A stretch of 64,000 nucleotides of DNA from Bubalus kerabau (GCF_029407905.1 NC_073627.1:127857697-127921696), one strand, 5' to 3'. Shown: positions 49,527 to 62,334, counted from the stretch's first letter. Program-made: numbers and translations. Notes: generated by a model not told the origin, from the sequence alone.

Positions 49527-49714
49527 TGTTATTGTTCATTCACTAAGTTGTGTCTGACTCTCTGAGACCCCATAAACTGCAGCACACCAGGCTTCCCTGA
49601 CCCTCTATATCTCTCTGAGTTTGCTCAGACTCATGTCCATTGAGTCAGTGATGCCATCTGACCATCTTATCCTCTGTCACCCTCTTCTCCTCGTGCCCTC
49701 CATCTTGCTCAGCA
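49527..49714 (-). mobile_element. BovB LINE 3' end, short truncated copy
   Basis: The last ~190 bp of BovB on the minus strand, ending abruptly at about 49714 where a second BovB begins in the same orientation. Confidence 0.85.
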
Positions 49715-49721
49715 TTAGTTC

Positions 49722-50189
49722 CGTTCAGTCACTCAGTCATGTCTGACTCTTTGCGACCCCATGAACCGCAGCACACCAGGCCTCCTGTCCATCACCAACT
49801 CCTGAAGTTTACCCAAACTCCTGTCCATTGAGTTGGTGATGCCATCCAACCATCTTATCCTCTGTCGTCCCCTTCTCCTCCTGCCTTGAATCTTTCCCAG
49901 CATCAGGGTCTTTTCCAATGAGTCAGCTCTTCGCATCATGTGGCCAAGGTATTGGAGTTTCAGCTTCAGCATCAGGCCTTCCAGTGAATATTCAGAGTTG
50001 ATTTCCTTTAAGATTGACTGGTTTGATCTCCTTGTAATCCAAGGGACTCGCAAAAGTCTTCTCTAGCACCACTAGTTTGAAAGCATCATTTCTTTGGTGC
50101 TCAGCCTTCTTTATGGTCCAACTCTCATGTCTGTACATGACTACTGGAAAAACCATAACTTTGACTATACAGACCTTTGTCAGCAAAAT
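49722..50189 (-). mobile_element. BovB LINE 3' fragment, tandem to the previous copy
   Basis: 5'-truncated BovB on the minus strand. 'attagtt' at 49715-49721 recurs at 50190-50196, a probable duplication. The frames at 49733-50053 and 49992-50186 (minus) are its decayed RT C-terminus. Confidence 0.9.
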
Positions 50190-50196
50190 GATTAGT

Positions 50197-51370
50197 TATC
50201 CTCATAGTTAGCTACTTCTTCACTTAAATTCTTTCCTTACGGTTTTCTAATGACAGTTACGTTCTGCGGAAAGAATCGGGCACAGAGTTTATTACTGCAC
50301 AACAGTTTCTCAGTATATGTGATGCCCTTCCCTAGGGTGACCTGGTTGTCCTGGCTTGTGCAAGACTCTCCCAGTTTGAGCTCTGGGTCCCACGAGTCCT
50401 GGGAACCTCTCCACCACTACTCCCTCCCTCCTTCTCTTTCTTTCTCCTGCACCATTTCACTTTTAAAGGTGTATTGTCCATTCTTTGAATAAGTGTGGTC
50501 AAGTTTTACTTTATAGGTTATACTTTTAGGTTGTATATGTGTATGTGCATGTGTGTGTGTTTCAAGGCATGTATTAGGTTGCATTATTCAGTTAGTTTGT
50601 TAAGTGTTTATTGGTTGGCCTGATTTGAAGTCAAGGTTTGTGAGTTACTTGGTAAAGCGGTGGTATAGTTAAAAGTGGTGACTTGGGTCTTTTACCCTAT
50701 TGGTGGGTACGGACTTCCTTAAGGAACTGTAGATCATATGCACAAGCTTCTATGAGCCTAGAAAGTTCTTTGTCTTAAAGCATCTCATCCTGTTAAACAG
50801 TTCTTTTAAATTGAAGTTCTCTTGGTCTAGATACGTTAGGTTACAAAATGTTTATTTGTAGAGTGTTGGAATTTTCTGCCTTTATTTAAATATTTACTTA
50901 AATATTTGAATAACTAATGTGAATTCGATGCATTTAATGTTTTCTAATGAGACAGTAAATTGCAATTATGATTTTGCACTTTTTTTGCATTTTCTCTTTG
51001 TTTCTTATTTTGCTTTCGTCTTTTCTGTCTTCAACTCTAAGATTTCTTTTTTAATTAAAAAAAATCAAATAGAAAACAAATATCTGGTGTTTTTGTCAGT
51101 GTCATGGCCTTATGTCAAGATGGTGAAAGGTATCTCTCCAAATTATTGTTCTGCTATAGTTATTTCTTTCAAAGAAGGCCTCTTGTATAGCTATTTGTTG
51201 AATTGTGTACCTACTGAATTAGTCAAAGCTCTAGCTAAAACCATTTTTTTTCTTTACCTCTCCCCTCCCCCCAAACTTGCTTTTGTTATGTATTGGCTTG
51301 CTAATCCTTGTGTTGAGCAGTATCAGACATCACCTTTCTTGGGGGCAGTTAGTCCACTCTTCCGCTTTCT
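50197..51370. other. No gene seen
   Basis: Contains the left part of a 168-codon open frame (50919-51425), rich in F, L, S and K, with no domain or splice context. A GT-rich stretch lies at 50536-50561. Confidence 0.45.
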
Positions 51371-51640
51371 TTGTCAAAGGGCTCCCTTAATAGGAGAAGT
51401 CAACAGGGAGGACAAAAAGGATTGAAAGTTGTATTTAATCAGGGTCAGAGAGGTGGTGTTCAGAGTGACGGGCCCACAGGCAGGCTGGCCTTTTATGCTT
51501 GCCGACGCAGATGGTCCCAGAGCATTCAGCTAAGTGAAGAGAAAGCTGCCCAGTGAAAGCTATTGTAGGGTAGCATCGTTACAGTTGAGAAAGGTTGCCA
51601 GGGGTAACTAGAGAGTATCACCAGTATCGTGTGATCACTA
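51371..51640 (-). mobile_element. Possible solitary LTR, minus strand
   Basis: More G/C-rich than its surroundings. On the minus strand a TATA-like 'gcataaaagg' (51489-51498) is followed about 50 bases on by an 'attaaata' (51432-51439), the spacing of a promoter and a polyadenylation signal around an LTR R region. I cannot name a family or fix the ends. Confidence 0.3.
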
Positions 51641-53920
51641 GTCTGTGCCATTGAAAATGTTAGACTGAGGATTGTATTGGGTCCCTTGGCATCTTGATGT
51701 TCATATGTAAGCAGTATTAGCTTACATTAGTGTTTTTAATTTAATTTTTCTGTTTTCCTCCCTTTGTTCTTGACTTTTTTACTACATAAACCATAGATTT
51801 ATTTATATTTGTAATTTTAAAAAATCTGCTTCTAAAAGCATGTAGTTTTTTGATAATTTGTCTATTATCGTTTAGTATAGACTATACCAAATAGTTTAAA
51901 TTTTTGCAAATACATTGGATTTATGGAAATCTAATATTTCTCATTTGAAGAGCTTGTAGTTAATTTTCCGTCCTCTGAAAGTACCCCAGTATATCCATCA
52001 TGGATAGGTTTTTTTTCTCTCATGATTTTAAGTAACTTATAAAAGAATTTGTTGAAATATTTATCTGAAAACAGTAAATATAACCTGGAGTGAAAAATTT
52101 TGATGGCGAGCTTCCAAATGTGTATGAAATCTATCTTTAATTTTTTGCCAAAGGCAAAAATTAAAATATGCATCCCGAATGAGCCAGAGTCAAATAGCGT
52201 AACAATCATTGGTCTTAATTTAATATACTCTGAATATGATTTTAGTAGCCAATTTTGGATTTCTTTAATTTCAGCCTTTCTTGTCATCTGGATATTTTAA
52301 AAAATTGCTTATTGTCACATACAAAATGTAAACACAATAGTCTTCTGCACTCACTAGAGGAAAATGCATAGAGATTTCTATTTAGGGTAAATGTGAAATT
52401 TGAACTGTAAGTAAAATTCAGTGTGAAATAATAATAGCCTTGCAAATAAATTTTTAAAACTCAGATTACTAGTCAACCCAATTTAAGTTAGCTTTATGCT
52501 AGCTAGAGCTGATTTTGGCTTAATACCTTTTGCCCACCTGTTGATGTAAAATTGAGTGAAGACACATCTAAGACCATGCAGTAATACACACTGATGTTTG
52601 AAAGCTAATAATCACCAATAGAATTATTTTCTGTGAAAGGTAATTTTTTTTATTAGTCTGTTAGAAGTGGAGTCAGACTTTTTATCAGTCTTTTAGTACT
52701 CCTGTTTAAGAGATCATACTCTAATATCAGAATATTACAGAAAAATCTTAGATTTATAAATTTTATAACATCTCAAGTTTACACTTGTTTCCTTTTTCAT
52801 GTTAAAGTATGTCTAGATCATTTTTGTTGTAGCCACCTATGTTCCCTTCCATAAGTAAAAGCATTTGTCACAAAAAACTGAGGGAATCTAGTGAAATTTA
52901 GAACAAGCATGCTGTCTTCCATAGTCATGAGACATAGGAGAACTCCAGAAGGTCTACAGATAAGGTAACAAAGCACTTCACTGTAAAATTCAACTTTTAT
53001 GTCATTAAAAGTTAACAGAGAATGTGATTTCTCTTTATTTCCTAAAAAACAAAATGAAGAATAGTAACCAGATTGTGCTATCCTTTTAGTATCATAGTTC
53101 TTTTTTTTTTTTTAAAGAATCATAGTATGATTATTTATAAGTCTAGTGAAAAAATGTTAGTTTCTATTATTTATGGTGAAGTTTGGCTTTTAAGATTTAT
53201 GAATAAAGATGGCAGTGTCCAAGCAAATTTTAATTACATGCTTCTTTAATGAACCTTGATGGGTCAAAGATGTTAATGTTACTGCAGTTTATAGCCCTTC
53301 ATGGTTTTTATTCTAGTGATCCAGTTTTTCTTCATCTGTGTACGTGATACAGGTTTGTCTGAACACATGGTAAATTGAAAGAACTTGAAGAATTTTTTTT
53401 AATGAATTTAAAATTTATAGTCCATGTATTTTCATTTAAATTGACCATGTGATGTGAGCATCTGTATAGTGGGACCAGGAGAATTGACATCAATGATTTA
53501 CATTAAACTCCAACAGGAATTTCTTATCACTTTGGGCTTTGAATCACTACAGGTGACGTGAATATGAAAGGAAATATGGCTAGCTATTGGTAATCATCTC
53601 AACAAAGATTAAAAACAAAATTTCTTTTAAGATTAATAGATACAGGTATACATATCTTCCTTGATACAGCTTAAAGTAGACTTTTAAAGGCAGACTGTGA
53701 AGTTAAACAGCTTGTCAGCATATATTTTTAAAAAGTAAAAATTGAGGTATTTGAAAGTTCACTTACATTTTTAGACTGGAAATCAAGAGACAGAAAACTA
53801 ATTTAGATTTTGCCCATTTTTAAAATTTTGCTTAAATGTTAATCACAGTCTCTCTTCTTTGATTCCTTTATTAGTAATAGTAATATGTGAGTATTATTGG
53901 AATGTTAATGTTTGGAACGT
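51641..53920. other. No gene seen; few repeats
   Basis: AT-rich, no young repeats. The 118-codon minus-strand frame at 51931-52287 has no family features. Confidence 0.45.
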
Positions 53921-53921
53921 T

Positions 53922-54899
53922 TCAGTTCAGTTCAGTTCAGTTGCTCAGTTGTGTCCGACTCTTTGCAACCCCATGGACTGTGGCAAGACAGGCTTCCCTG
54001 TCCATCATCAACTCCCAGAACTTGCTCAAACTCACGTCCATTGAGTTGGTGATGGGCTCCAACCATCTTGTCCTCTGTCGTCCCTTTCTCCTCCCACCTT
54101 CAATCTTTCCCAGCATCAGGGTCTTTTCCAGTGAGTCAGTTCTTAGTATCAGGTGGCCAAAGTATTGGAGTTTCAGCTTCAGCATCAGTCCTTCCAATGA
54201 ATATTCAGGACTGATTTCCTTTAGGATTGACTGATTCGATCTCCTTGCAGTCCAAGGGACTCTCAAAAGTCTTCTCCAACACCGTGGTTCAAAAGCATCA
54301 ATTCTTCAGCGCTCAATTTCTTTATGGTCCAACTCGCACATCCATATATGACTACTAGAAAAACCATGGAGAAGGCGATGGCACCCCACTCCAGTACTCT
54401 TGCCTTGAAAATCCATGGATGGAGAAGCCTGGTGGGCTGCAGTCCACGCGGTCGCTAAAAGTCGGACTCGACTGAGCGACTTCACTTTCACTTTTCACTT
54501 TCATGCATTGGAGAAGGAAATGGCAGCCCACTCCAGTGTTCTTGCCTGGAGTATCCCAGGGACGGTAGAGCCTGGTGGGCTGCTGTCAATGGGATTGCAC
54601 AGAATCGGACATGACTGAAGCGACTTAGCAGCAGCAGCAGCAGAAAAACCATAGCTTTGACTAGGTAGACCTTTGTTGACAAAGTAATGTCTCTGCTTTT
54701 TAATATGGTGTCTAGGTTGGTTGTAGCTTTTCTTTCAAGGAGCAAGTATCTTTTAATTTCATGGCTACAGTCACCATCTGCAGTGATTTTGGAGCCCAAG
54801 AAAATAAAATCTGTCACTGTTTCCACTGTTTTCCCAATCTATTTGCCAGGAAGTGATGGGACTAGATGCCATGATCTTTGTTTTTTGAATGTTGAGTTT
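53922..54899 (-). mobile_element. BovB LINE 3' fragment, split by Bov-A2
   Basis: Minus-strand BovB from a (TTCAG)n start at 53922-53941 to about 54899, with the RT C-terminal region in broken frames (53937-54266; 54771 upward). Interrupted by a Bov-A2 at 54368-54643. Confidence 0.93.
54368..54643 (+). mobile_element. Bov-A2 SINE inside BovB, with duplication
   Basis: Complete plus-strand Bov-A2 with (CAG)n tail. The target 'aaaaaccat' is repeated at 54359-54367 and 54644-54652. Confidence 0.96.
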
Positions 54900-56299
54900 T
54901 TTGAGATGTATAATAGAATTCATTAATAGTGGTGGGTCAGTAGAAGGTCTGTCTGTGTATTTTAGATATATGGGAGTTATGAAGTGAAGTAGAACCAGAA
55001 AAATTATGGCTAATTGCAGTGAATGCCATTGTATCAAAAATTGGCACATTTCTTCAGTTTGAAGAATATTCATACCAACTATATGTAGTATATACTCAAA
55101 TCCTTGCTGAGTAAATACATTTAGTTTAAGACAGTAATTTTTAAAGTTGGCTTGACAGTTAAGTAAAAGGGTTGTCTTTAATGGGAAATTATTGCTTTTG
55201 TTGTTAAGTTGCAAAGAATTGTGAGATTTTAAAATGCTATTAACTTTTTGTCTTTCATTTTAATATTTTCTGGGAAGATTCAGAAGGTTCATTAAAATTT
55301 TGAGGATCCCAGGTTCATTATTTTGAATATCAATTTTTTTGTTTTTTTCTTTTTTCAAAAAAAGTGGAGAGGGAAAGGGGAACTGTCATGACCAGAGTTT
55401 CAAGTGATGGAGTCAAAGAAAGAGTCCTAAATGGAGTCAGAGGGTTAAGTCTACTAATATGTGAGTTTATCACTTATCCATAAAAAGCTGATAATAACCT
55501 CTACCTATTTCAGGAATTATTATATACTTGAAATTAGATAAAGAAGTTGCAAGTGCTTCTAAAACTGAAGAGTGGTATGCAAAGGAATGATGATTCTGAA
55601 AATCACCAGTACTACTCATTGCTTCTGCTGTCCTATAACTGATGTCAGACCAGCTTGCTGGTATGTTTATATTTTGATATTTGCCAACATTGGGCATTTG
55701 TATTCAGCTACTTCTGGAAAACAGCATTATAAATAATTGAATAGGTATTAATGGATGAGCAGCATGGCAGTACTCTATTCTCTGGAATCCATATTGGTTT
55801 ACATATTATGCAGATTTATCTGTCTTCATTCATTTCATCAAAATAGAACTAGATGACTCATGGTAGGTTCTGTAATGGAACCTGAATAAAGGAAGCCTGA
55901 ATGAGTATGCTTTTTTTGCCTAGCCAAATACTGTTGACAGTGATAAGGGAAAGATCTTGAGATCTTTGTAAAGTCTTAATAAATACCACTGTGACATATA
56001 TTTTCTTATAAATGTTAATTCCTTATTTTCTTCCATGTAACACATAGTTCCTTCCAAAAAATAGTTTTCATTGACCTGTTCAGATAAACTGTAGCCAGGT
56101 AGCTTTTAAATACAGGCTGATTTTCACAAATAGAACCACGGTGAGATGCCAGTACTGACTGTGTTTGTGGAACACGCCACTGAGATCTGTGAGTCAGCAG
56201 AACTTCCACGTCATCATAGGTCATAGATCTCTGCGTTTCTTCCCAGAGTCCCAAAAGCACCACAGGCCTGTCAGCTTTATAGACTCTTTCTGCCCACAG
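54900..56299. other. No gene seen
   Basis: Unassigned. The minus-strand frame at 56015-56263 (82 codons) has a fairly protein-like composition, but no start or splice context convinced me. Confidence 0.4.
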
Positions 56300-57322
56300 C
56301 AGTGGTTCTCAAAGTGTGGTCTGTAGACCTCTGGGAGTCCCTGAGTGCTCTTCAGAGGCTCTTCAGGGTCAAATCTGTTTTCATAATAATACTAAGAAGT
56401 CATTTGCCTTTTTCACTGTGTTGACATTTGCACTGACGGTGCAAGAGCAGTGATGAGTAAAACCACTTGGCCCCTTTGCACAAAACAAGGCAGTTGCATC
56501 AAATCATAATGTTACTATATTCTTCACTTCAATACACTGGCAATTTAAAAAAAAAAAAAAAAGGTTAGTTTCACTTAAGAATTCTCTTGATGGATCAATA
56601 AAAAGAATTAATTTTATCAAATCTGAATGCATCAGTTCATGTCTTTAAATACCCTGTATAATGAAATGGGAAGTGCACTCAAAGTATAACTTAGTGAGCC
56701 AGTGTTTTCCACATGACTCATATCTGAAGTTACAAAATCAGCACAGATGAAAAAATTTTTCAAAGTGCAAACGAGACCGATTTTAGATTTTTATGTAGTA
56801 ACTAACCTTTGAGAAACTACCTCTTGTCAACTTCGGTACAGTATTAAATAACAATATCCCCAGTTATCTTAAGAGACTGTTGAAATATAGTCTTTATTTC
56901 CTTTTTCTTTTTTTTTTTTAATATTTCCTTTTTCAAACTGCATATCTGTATGATGCCAGATCATCTTAATTTACTTCAACCAAAACAACATATCACAACA
57001 GATTGGGTATTCAGCTAGATATGAGAAACCAGCTATTTTCTATTAAGCCAGGCATTTAAAAGCATTTCCAATACAAAACAATTCCACCCTTATTTCTGTT
57101 TTGAAAAATACAGTTGTTTTCATAAGAGTGTTATTTATATTAACATGTGATGGATTTACTTATTTTTAAATGAGCTGTGGACTATTTAAATTTTTTTTGG
57201 TTTTAGCATATAATATAGTAGATATTTATAGATATGACCCACATAAACAAAAGCTCTTTTGGGGTTCTTTGCAATTTTATGAGTTTGTAGGGGTCCTGAC
57301 ACTAAAAAATTTGAGAACTGTG
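56300..57322. mobile_element. hAT-Charlie DNA transposon, about 1 kb
   Basis: Left end 'cagtggttctcaaagtgtgg' (56300-56319) and right end 'aaatttgagaactgtg' (57307-57322) are inverted terminal repeats of hAT-Charlie type. The sub-terminal text fits too, for example 'cccacataaacaaaagctct' at 57238-57257. No transposase frame. I could not see an 8-bp target duplication. Confidence 0.8.
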
Positions 57323-58956
57323 AATGTTTAGTAATGTTGTTTAATCAACTATTCACAGCAGAATACAAATAAAAATTCTGAATACCTTTCTATTTCTTGC
57401 TAGTTAGCTAGAATCTGTAGTCAGTTCTTAACTGTTTGCAAATTTTAATATAGAGATTTTGAGATCAATGAAAATTATTTTAATATTTCACAAATTGCAT
57501 GAACTTTTTTTTTTAAAGAGAAACACAAAACTGAAATGACTGGAACATTGGCAGAGTGCAAGCAGTGGCAGGTGAAATGGTCTGGGCACAAACCTGTCAG
57601 CAGAGCTGATTATATAGACCAGTTCTGTAGTTGTAAGCAATTGAAAACAATTCTGGCTAATTTTAGCAGAAAGAGGTATTGGATCACTCATAGAATTTCT
57701 GATAGAGTTGGATAAACAAGCTTGAAGATTGTTTCTCCAGGAGTAATGCATACCGCCCTGTAGAGCTAGTCCAGGGCAGGCACTGCTGTGGCTTAGCCCA
57801 TAGGGGTGACTTGCGCTGTTGACATGACCAACATCACTGAAGCTGGAGACCTGATGCTGCTGCTAGAACCTAAAAGTGGATGTAGCTGCTGGCCCCCACC
57901 ACCGAAAGGGATTTCACATGGTCTGTGCTGTGTCTTCTTGCCAGATTACATTTCAAGAGTGTGGCTGCTATATCTTCATGGTGGAGGTGTGCAAGGGAAG
58001 AAGCAAATATCTGACTTTTTTACCTTCTCTAACAGGAAGCCAGCTATGCTTCATAAGATGAGGGCTTTCCCAAGCATAGAAAGGGGGTTGAATTTCTGGG
58101 CAGTTTAAACACAAACAAAAAGTTCCTCAAACTTACTTTTACTTATAAAGGAGATCCTATCTCTGTATTGTTGATTTAAGGAATATTTATTAAATAACAA
58201 CTGTGTATAAATTGCCAAGATCTGTCAAAGGTGAATGAGACAGGGTAAATGTCCTTATAATTCATTCCTTAGCAGGAAAAATAATGATCTGTACATAGAT
58301 GGTCAGAATACAAGGCAGACTGTAACAAGTACTACTGTAGATACACACATAAATTACTGTTATAGCACTTACCAATCTGGTTATAATTATCAGTTTATAT
58401 GTGTGTCTCTCCCAGTAGAGTGTAAGCCCTATATAGCTTAATTTTTAAGTTTTTTATCGTTATATTGCACATAACTTTGAGAGACAGTAGTTTCCAGTTT
58501 TGAAATGAAAAACAGCATTCTGTCATTAGTCTCCACAACAACCACCACTGTTTCACCCTTCCTCAAAGTCAATATGATCAGTTATTTCAGCTGATTCTTT
58601 TAATGTTTAGCTCTGTTGCTCTTAGTTACATTCCTGCACTGTTACCTCTTGATTTTTCAGTTTTAGAATTTTCAGTACACGTCTCATCACAGAAGAAAAG
58701 ATTTATCTTTCTCTACTTACCTCTGTTCTCAGTGCTCCACAGTAACTCTTACCATCTTCTGTGTATAATTATACTGTTGTTTTGGTTAGATCAAATGGTG
58801 TTTACACTATTATGATTATAAAAATGTTATTGAATAGCTAAATAATATAGATAAAGTCATGAATTTTTCTTTCCTCTACTGTTCCTACCTTCCCGCTACC
58901 CCACATTATTGTTTTAGGTTTTGTTGTTGTTGTTATTTACCTAGTTTTCCATGTTC
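57323..58956. other. No named gene; one G/C-richer unassigned block
   Basis: 57490-58110 is richer in G/C than its neighbours and includes a 100-codon frame (57806-58108). I could not assign it to a repeat or a protein. The rest (58110-58956) is AT-rich, with a (GTT)n patch at 58920-58935. Confidence 0.4.
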
Positions 58957-59395
58957 GTTTCAGTTCAGTTGCTCAGTCGTGTCCGACTCTTTGTGACCCC
59001 ATGAACTGCAGCACGCCAGGCCTCCCTGTCCATCACCAACTGTGGGAGTCCACCCAAACCCATGTCCATCGAGTCGATGATGCCATCCAGCCATCTCATC
59101 CTCTGTCATCCCTTTCTCCTCCTGCCCTCAATCTTTCCCAGCATCACAGTCTTTTCAAATGAGTCAGCTGTTCACATCAGGTGGCCAAAGTATTGGAGTT
59201 TCAGCTTCAACATCAGTCCTTCCAATGAACACTCGGGACTGATCTCCTTTAGAGTGGACTGGTTGGATCTCCTTGCAGTCCAAGGGACTCTCATGAGTCT
59301 TCTCCAACACCACAGTTCAAAAGCATCAATTCTTCGGCGCTCAGCTTTCTTTATAGTCCAACTCTCACATCCATACATGACTACTGGAAAAACCG
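58957..59395 (-). mobile_element. BovB LINE 3' fragment, minus strand
   Basis: 5'-truncated BovB with a fairly well-preserved RT C-terminal frame on the minus strand (59172-59402). The overlapping 204-codon plus-strand frame (59062-59676) is antisense BovB running into flanking sequence, not a gene. Confidence 0.92.
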
Positions 59396-59924
59396 TATGC
59401 ATATCACTAAATCAACTTAGAATTCTTTTTAAAATATCTAAATTTCCTCCCAGTGTGCTCACATACTTCAACATTTCCATTGGTTTTCATGTTTGGAGAA
59501 ATTCTGAGTGCTTCATCCTGGTCTTGTTGCTCTGTTTACTAACTGTTTCACAGTATTGCTCTGGGATTTCCTTTCACTGTCATCCTAGGAGTTCCTTTTG
59601 CTTTTCTCCTGTGGTGGAGTTTCTGTTTTTTTACATCCCATTTCGTCATCTTCCTTGGTTTACTTACTCATTTTGAAGGAGTTCACCTCCAGTAATGTCC
59701 TGAGAGAGAATACAGAGGTAGAATTCTTTTAAGTTCAAAATGCTTTTCCTTGAGAATTTTGATGGTACTGCTTCATTGCGTGCTAATTTCCAGTATTTTT
59801 GTTGAGGTGTCTAAAGCTACTCTGTTTTCTGATCCTTTGAAGGGTCTTTCTTAATCTCTCGAAATATGTAAGATTTTATTTGTGCCTTGGCTTGAGATTT
59901 TTTTTCTTCTACTATATAATACTC

Positions 59925-60042
59925 AGTGAAAGTGAAAGTGAAGTTGCTCAGTCATGTCCGACTCTTTGCGACCCTGTGGACTATAGCCCACCAGGCTCCT
60001 CCGTCCATGGGATTCTCCCGGCAAGAATACTGGAGTGGGTGT
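59925..60042 (-). mobile_element. Bov-A monomer / Bov-tA fragment, minus strand
   Basis: A single Bov-A unit: 'agtgaaagtgaaagtgaagt' at 59925-59944, then the shared Bov-A body to about 60042. The other unit or tRNA head is missing. Confidence 0.85.
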
Positions 60043-60443
60043 GGACCCTCTCAGTAAACAGTCTAAGAAATTCATGTCCTTCCTCTGTTAGAAATGGTAG
60101 TTAATTATTTCTTTGATGATTTCTTAACCTCGTTTTTCTAGAACACCTATTTTTCATATATTGGACCTTTGGAATTTGTGCTTTGATTTTCTTACCTTTT
60201 TTTTTGGGTAGGGCATCTTATCCATCTCCTCATGTTCTACTTCGTTGGAGATTTCCTCAACTTTATTTTCCTACACCTCAACTGAATTTCTTATTTTTTT
60301 CTATTAAAAAAAATTTTTTTTTCTAAGAATTAGTGGTTATGTCTGTCTCTCTTATCTGAATGCTCTTTAAAGTGTGTGTGTGTGGAAAGTTTAGATAATG
60401 GAAAAGATTTGGGTTTGATTTAGTGATAGGTATATAGGAAACT

Positions 60444-60721
60444 CAGAGAAGGCAATGGCAACCCACTCCAGTACTCTTGCCTGGAAAATCCCATGGACAG
60501 AGGAGCCTGGTAGGCTGCAGTCCATGGGGTCGCGAAGAGTCAGACATGACTGAGCGACTTGACTTTCACTTTTCACTTTCGTGCATTGGAGAAGGAAATG
60601 GCAACCCACTCCAGTGTTCTTGCCTGGAGAATCCCAGGGACGGTGGAGCCTGGTGGGCTGCCGTCTGTGGGGTCGCACAGAGTCGGACGTGACTGAAGCG
60701 ACTTAGTAGTAGTAGTAGTAG
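60444..60721 (+). mobile_element. Bov-A2 SINE with (TAG)n tail and duplication
   Basis: Complete dimer. The flanks 'tatataggaaact' (60431-60443) and 'tatacaggaaact' (60722-60734) differ at one base. The tail is (TAG)n rather than the (CAG)n seen in the other copies here. Confidence 0.95.
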
Positions 60722-61508
60722 TATACAGGAAACTAAACCAAAAAAAGCAAAAACCAGTTTGGGGGACTTGTACCTTATTGTGGATACAATATTTTATGTC
60801 TTGGAGAATATTCATGATAATTTTAATTTAATTTTTCTTATTTCTGAAAAGTGTGTTTCCTTCAAGGTGCCTTTTCTGGTTTTTCTTTCTTTTGGTCTCT
60901 AGCTTTCATTCTATGTATTCATCAGATACTTGATAATCCTTAGTTGTTTGGTCATGATAAAAAGTGTGATGTTTAACAACTGACTAGATACTGAGAGCTT
61001 GTCAGCATAACCATCTAGGGAAATTTAGCTGAGTTATTTTCCTGGGGATCTTTAGGACTTTCTTCTAGGCAGTTAGAGTTCTTGGATGAGAAAAAAAGAG
61101 TATTTGGATCATCTGTCTGGAGAGCAAAGGCCTGGTTGACAGTGTTCTGGGAGGCAAGTGGAAGAAGAGGGCTGGAGATCTCAGAATCCGTTATGTACAT
61201 TTCTACTTAGTCTTTCAGTTTATACAGGTTCAGTTTATATCCTTGTCCCCATTTCAGAGAACTTCCTTTTTACTTACTCTCTACAAAAAATAAATTTCCC
61301 ATCATTTGCTGAAGTAGAGAAAAGATAGTCACCCAGTTGTATGTTTTGCAAAGAGTAATTGGGAGACTTTTGACTCTTTAAACTCCTTTATTGTTATTTT
61401 CATAGAATATGAGAAAGGAGGGATGTATGCATATGTTAGTCCTACATCTTTATCTGAAGCACCTGGACTTTATATCTGTGCCTCCATAGCACTTATTATT
61501 ATACACAT

Positions 61509-61982
61509 TCAGTTCAGTCAGTTCAGTCACTCAGTTGTGTCTGACTCTTTGCAACCCCGTAGATTGCAGTATGCCAGCCTTCCCTGTCCATCACCAACTC
61601 CCAGAGCTTGCTCAAACTCATGTCCATCGAGTCAGTGATGCCATCGAACCATCTCATCCTCGGTCACCCTCTTCTCTTGCCTTGAATCTTGCCCAACATC
61701 AGGGTCTTTTCCAATGAGTCAGTTCTTCACATCAGGTGGCCAAAGTATTGGAGTTTCAGCATCAGTCCTTCCAGTGAATATTCAGGACTGATTTCCTTTA
61801 GGATTGAGTGATTTGATCTCCTTGTAGTCCAAGGGACTCTCAAGAGTCTTCTCCAACACCGTAGTTCAAAAGCATCAATTCTTCGGTGCTCAGCTTTCTT
61901 TATAGTCCAACTCTCACATCCATACATGACTACTGGAAAAACCATAGCTATAACTAGACAGAACTTTGTTGGCAAAGTAAAA
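61509..61982 (-). mobile_element. BovB LINE 3' fragment, minus strand
   Basis: 5'-truncated BovB. 'acacat' at 61503-61508 and 61983-61988 may be the target duplication. The minus-strand frame at 61727-61975 is RT C-terminal sequence. Confidence 0.92.
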
Positions 61983-62063
61983 ACACATGGTAGATAGTAA
62001 ATTGTTTGAATGAATGGGAAGATTGTGTCCTGAATGAGGACAGTGAGATATTGATTCCTTGCT

Positions 62064-62332
62064 GCTGCTGCTAAGTCACTTCAGTCGTGTCCAACTCTAT
62101 GTGACCCCATAGACGGCAGCCCACCAGAATCCCCTGTCCCTGGGATTCTCCAGGCAAGAACACTGGAGTGGGTTGCCATTTCCTTCTCCAATGCATGAAA
62201 GTGAAAAGTGAAAGTGAAGTCGCTCAGTCGTATCCGACTCTTAGCGACCCCATGGACTGCAGCCGACCATGCTCCTCCATCCATGGGATTTTCCAGGCAA
62301 GAGTACTGGAGTGGGGTGCCATTGCCTTCTCC
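62064..62332 (-). mobile_element. Bov-A2 SINE with 12-bp duplication
   Basis: Minus-strand Bov-A2 with a perfect target duplication 'tgattccttgct' (62052-62063 and 62333-62344). Just beyond it, 'attccttgct' recurs once more near 62354-62363 as part of a local tandem repeat. Confidence 0.96.
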
Positions 62333-62334
62333 TG

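Larger units (their letters stand above)
59440..61200 (-). mobile_element. Old L1 3' UTR, minus strand, with two SINE insertions
   Basis: The text around 60100-60330 (for example 'ggagatttcctcaactttat' at 60247-60266) and 60850-61000 fits an old L1 3' UTR on the minus strand. Split by a Bov-A monomer and a Bov-A2. Edges approximate. Confidence 0.5.

Noticed and set aside
50919..51425. 168-codon plus-strand open frame, the longest outside BovB apart from frames overlapping it
   Set aside because: Composition (F, L, S, K) follows the local T- and A-richness; no domain, no splice or promoter context, and its end overlaps a possible LTR.
56015..56263. 82-codon minus-strand frame with protein-like composition
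   Set aside because: No convincing acceptor, donor or start context and no recognised relative; left as unassigned sequence.
59062..59676. 204-codon plus-strand open frame
   Set aside because: Its first half is the antisense of a BovB RT fragment; the rest is read-through into flanking sequence.
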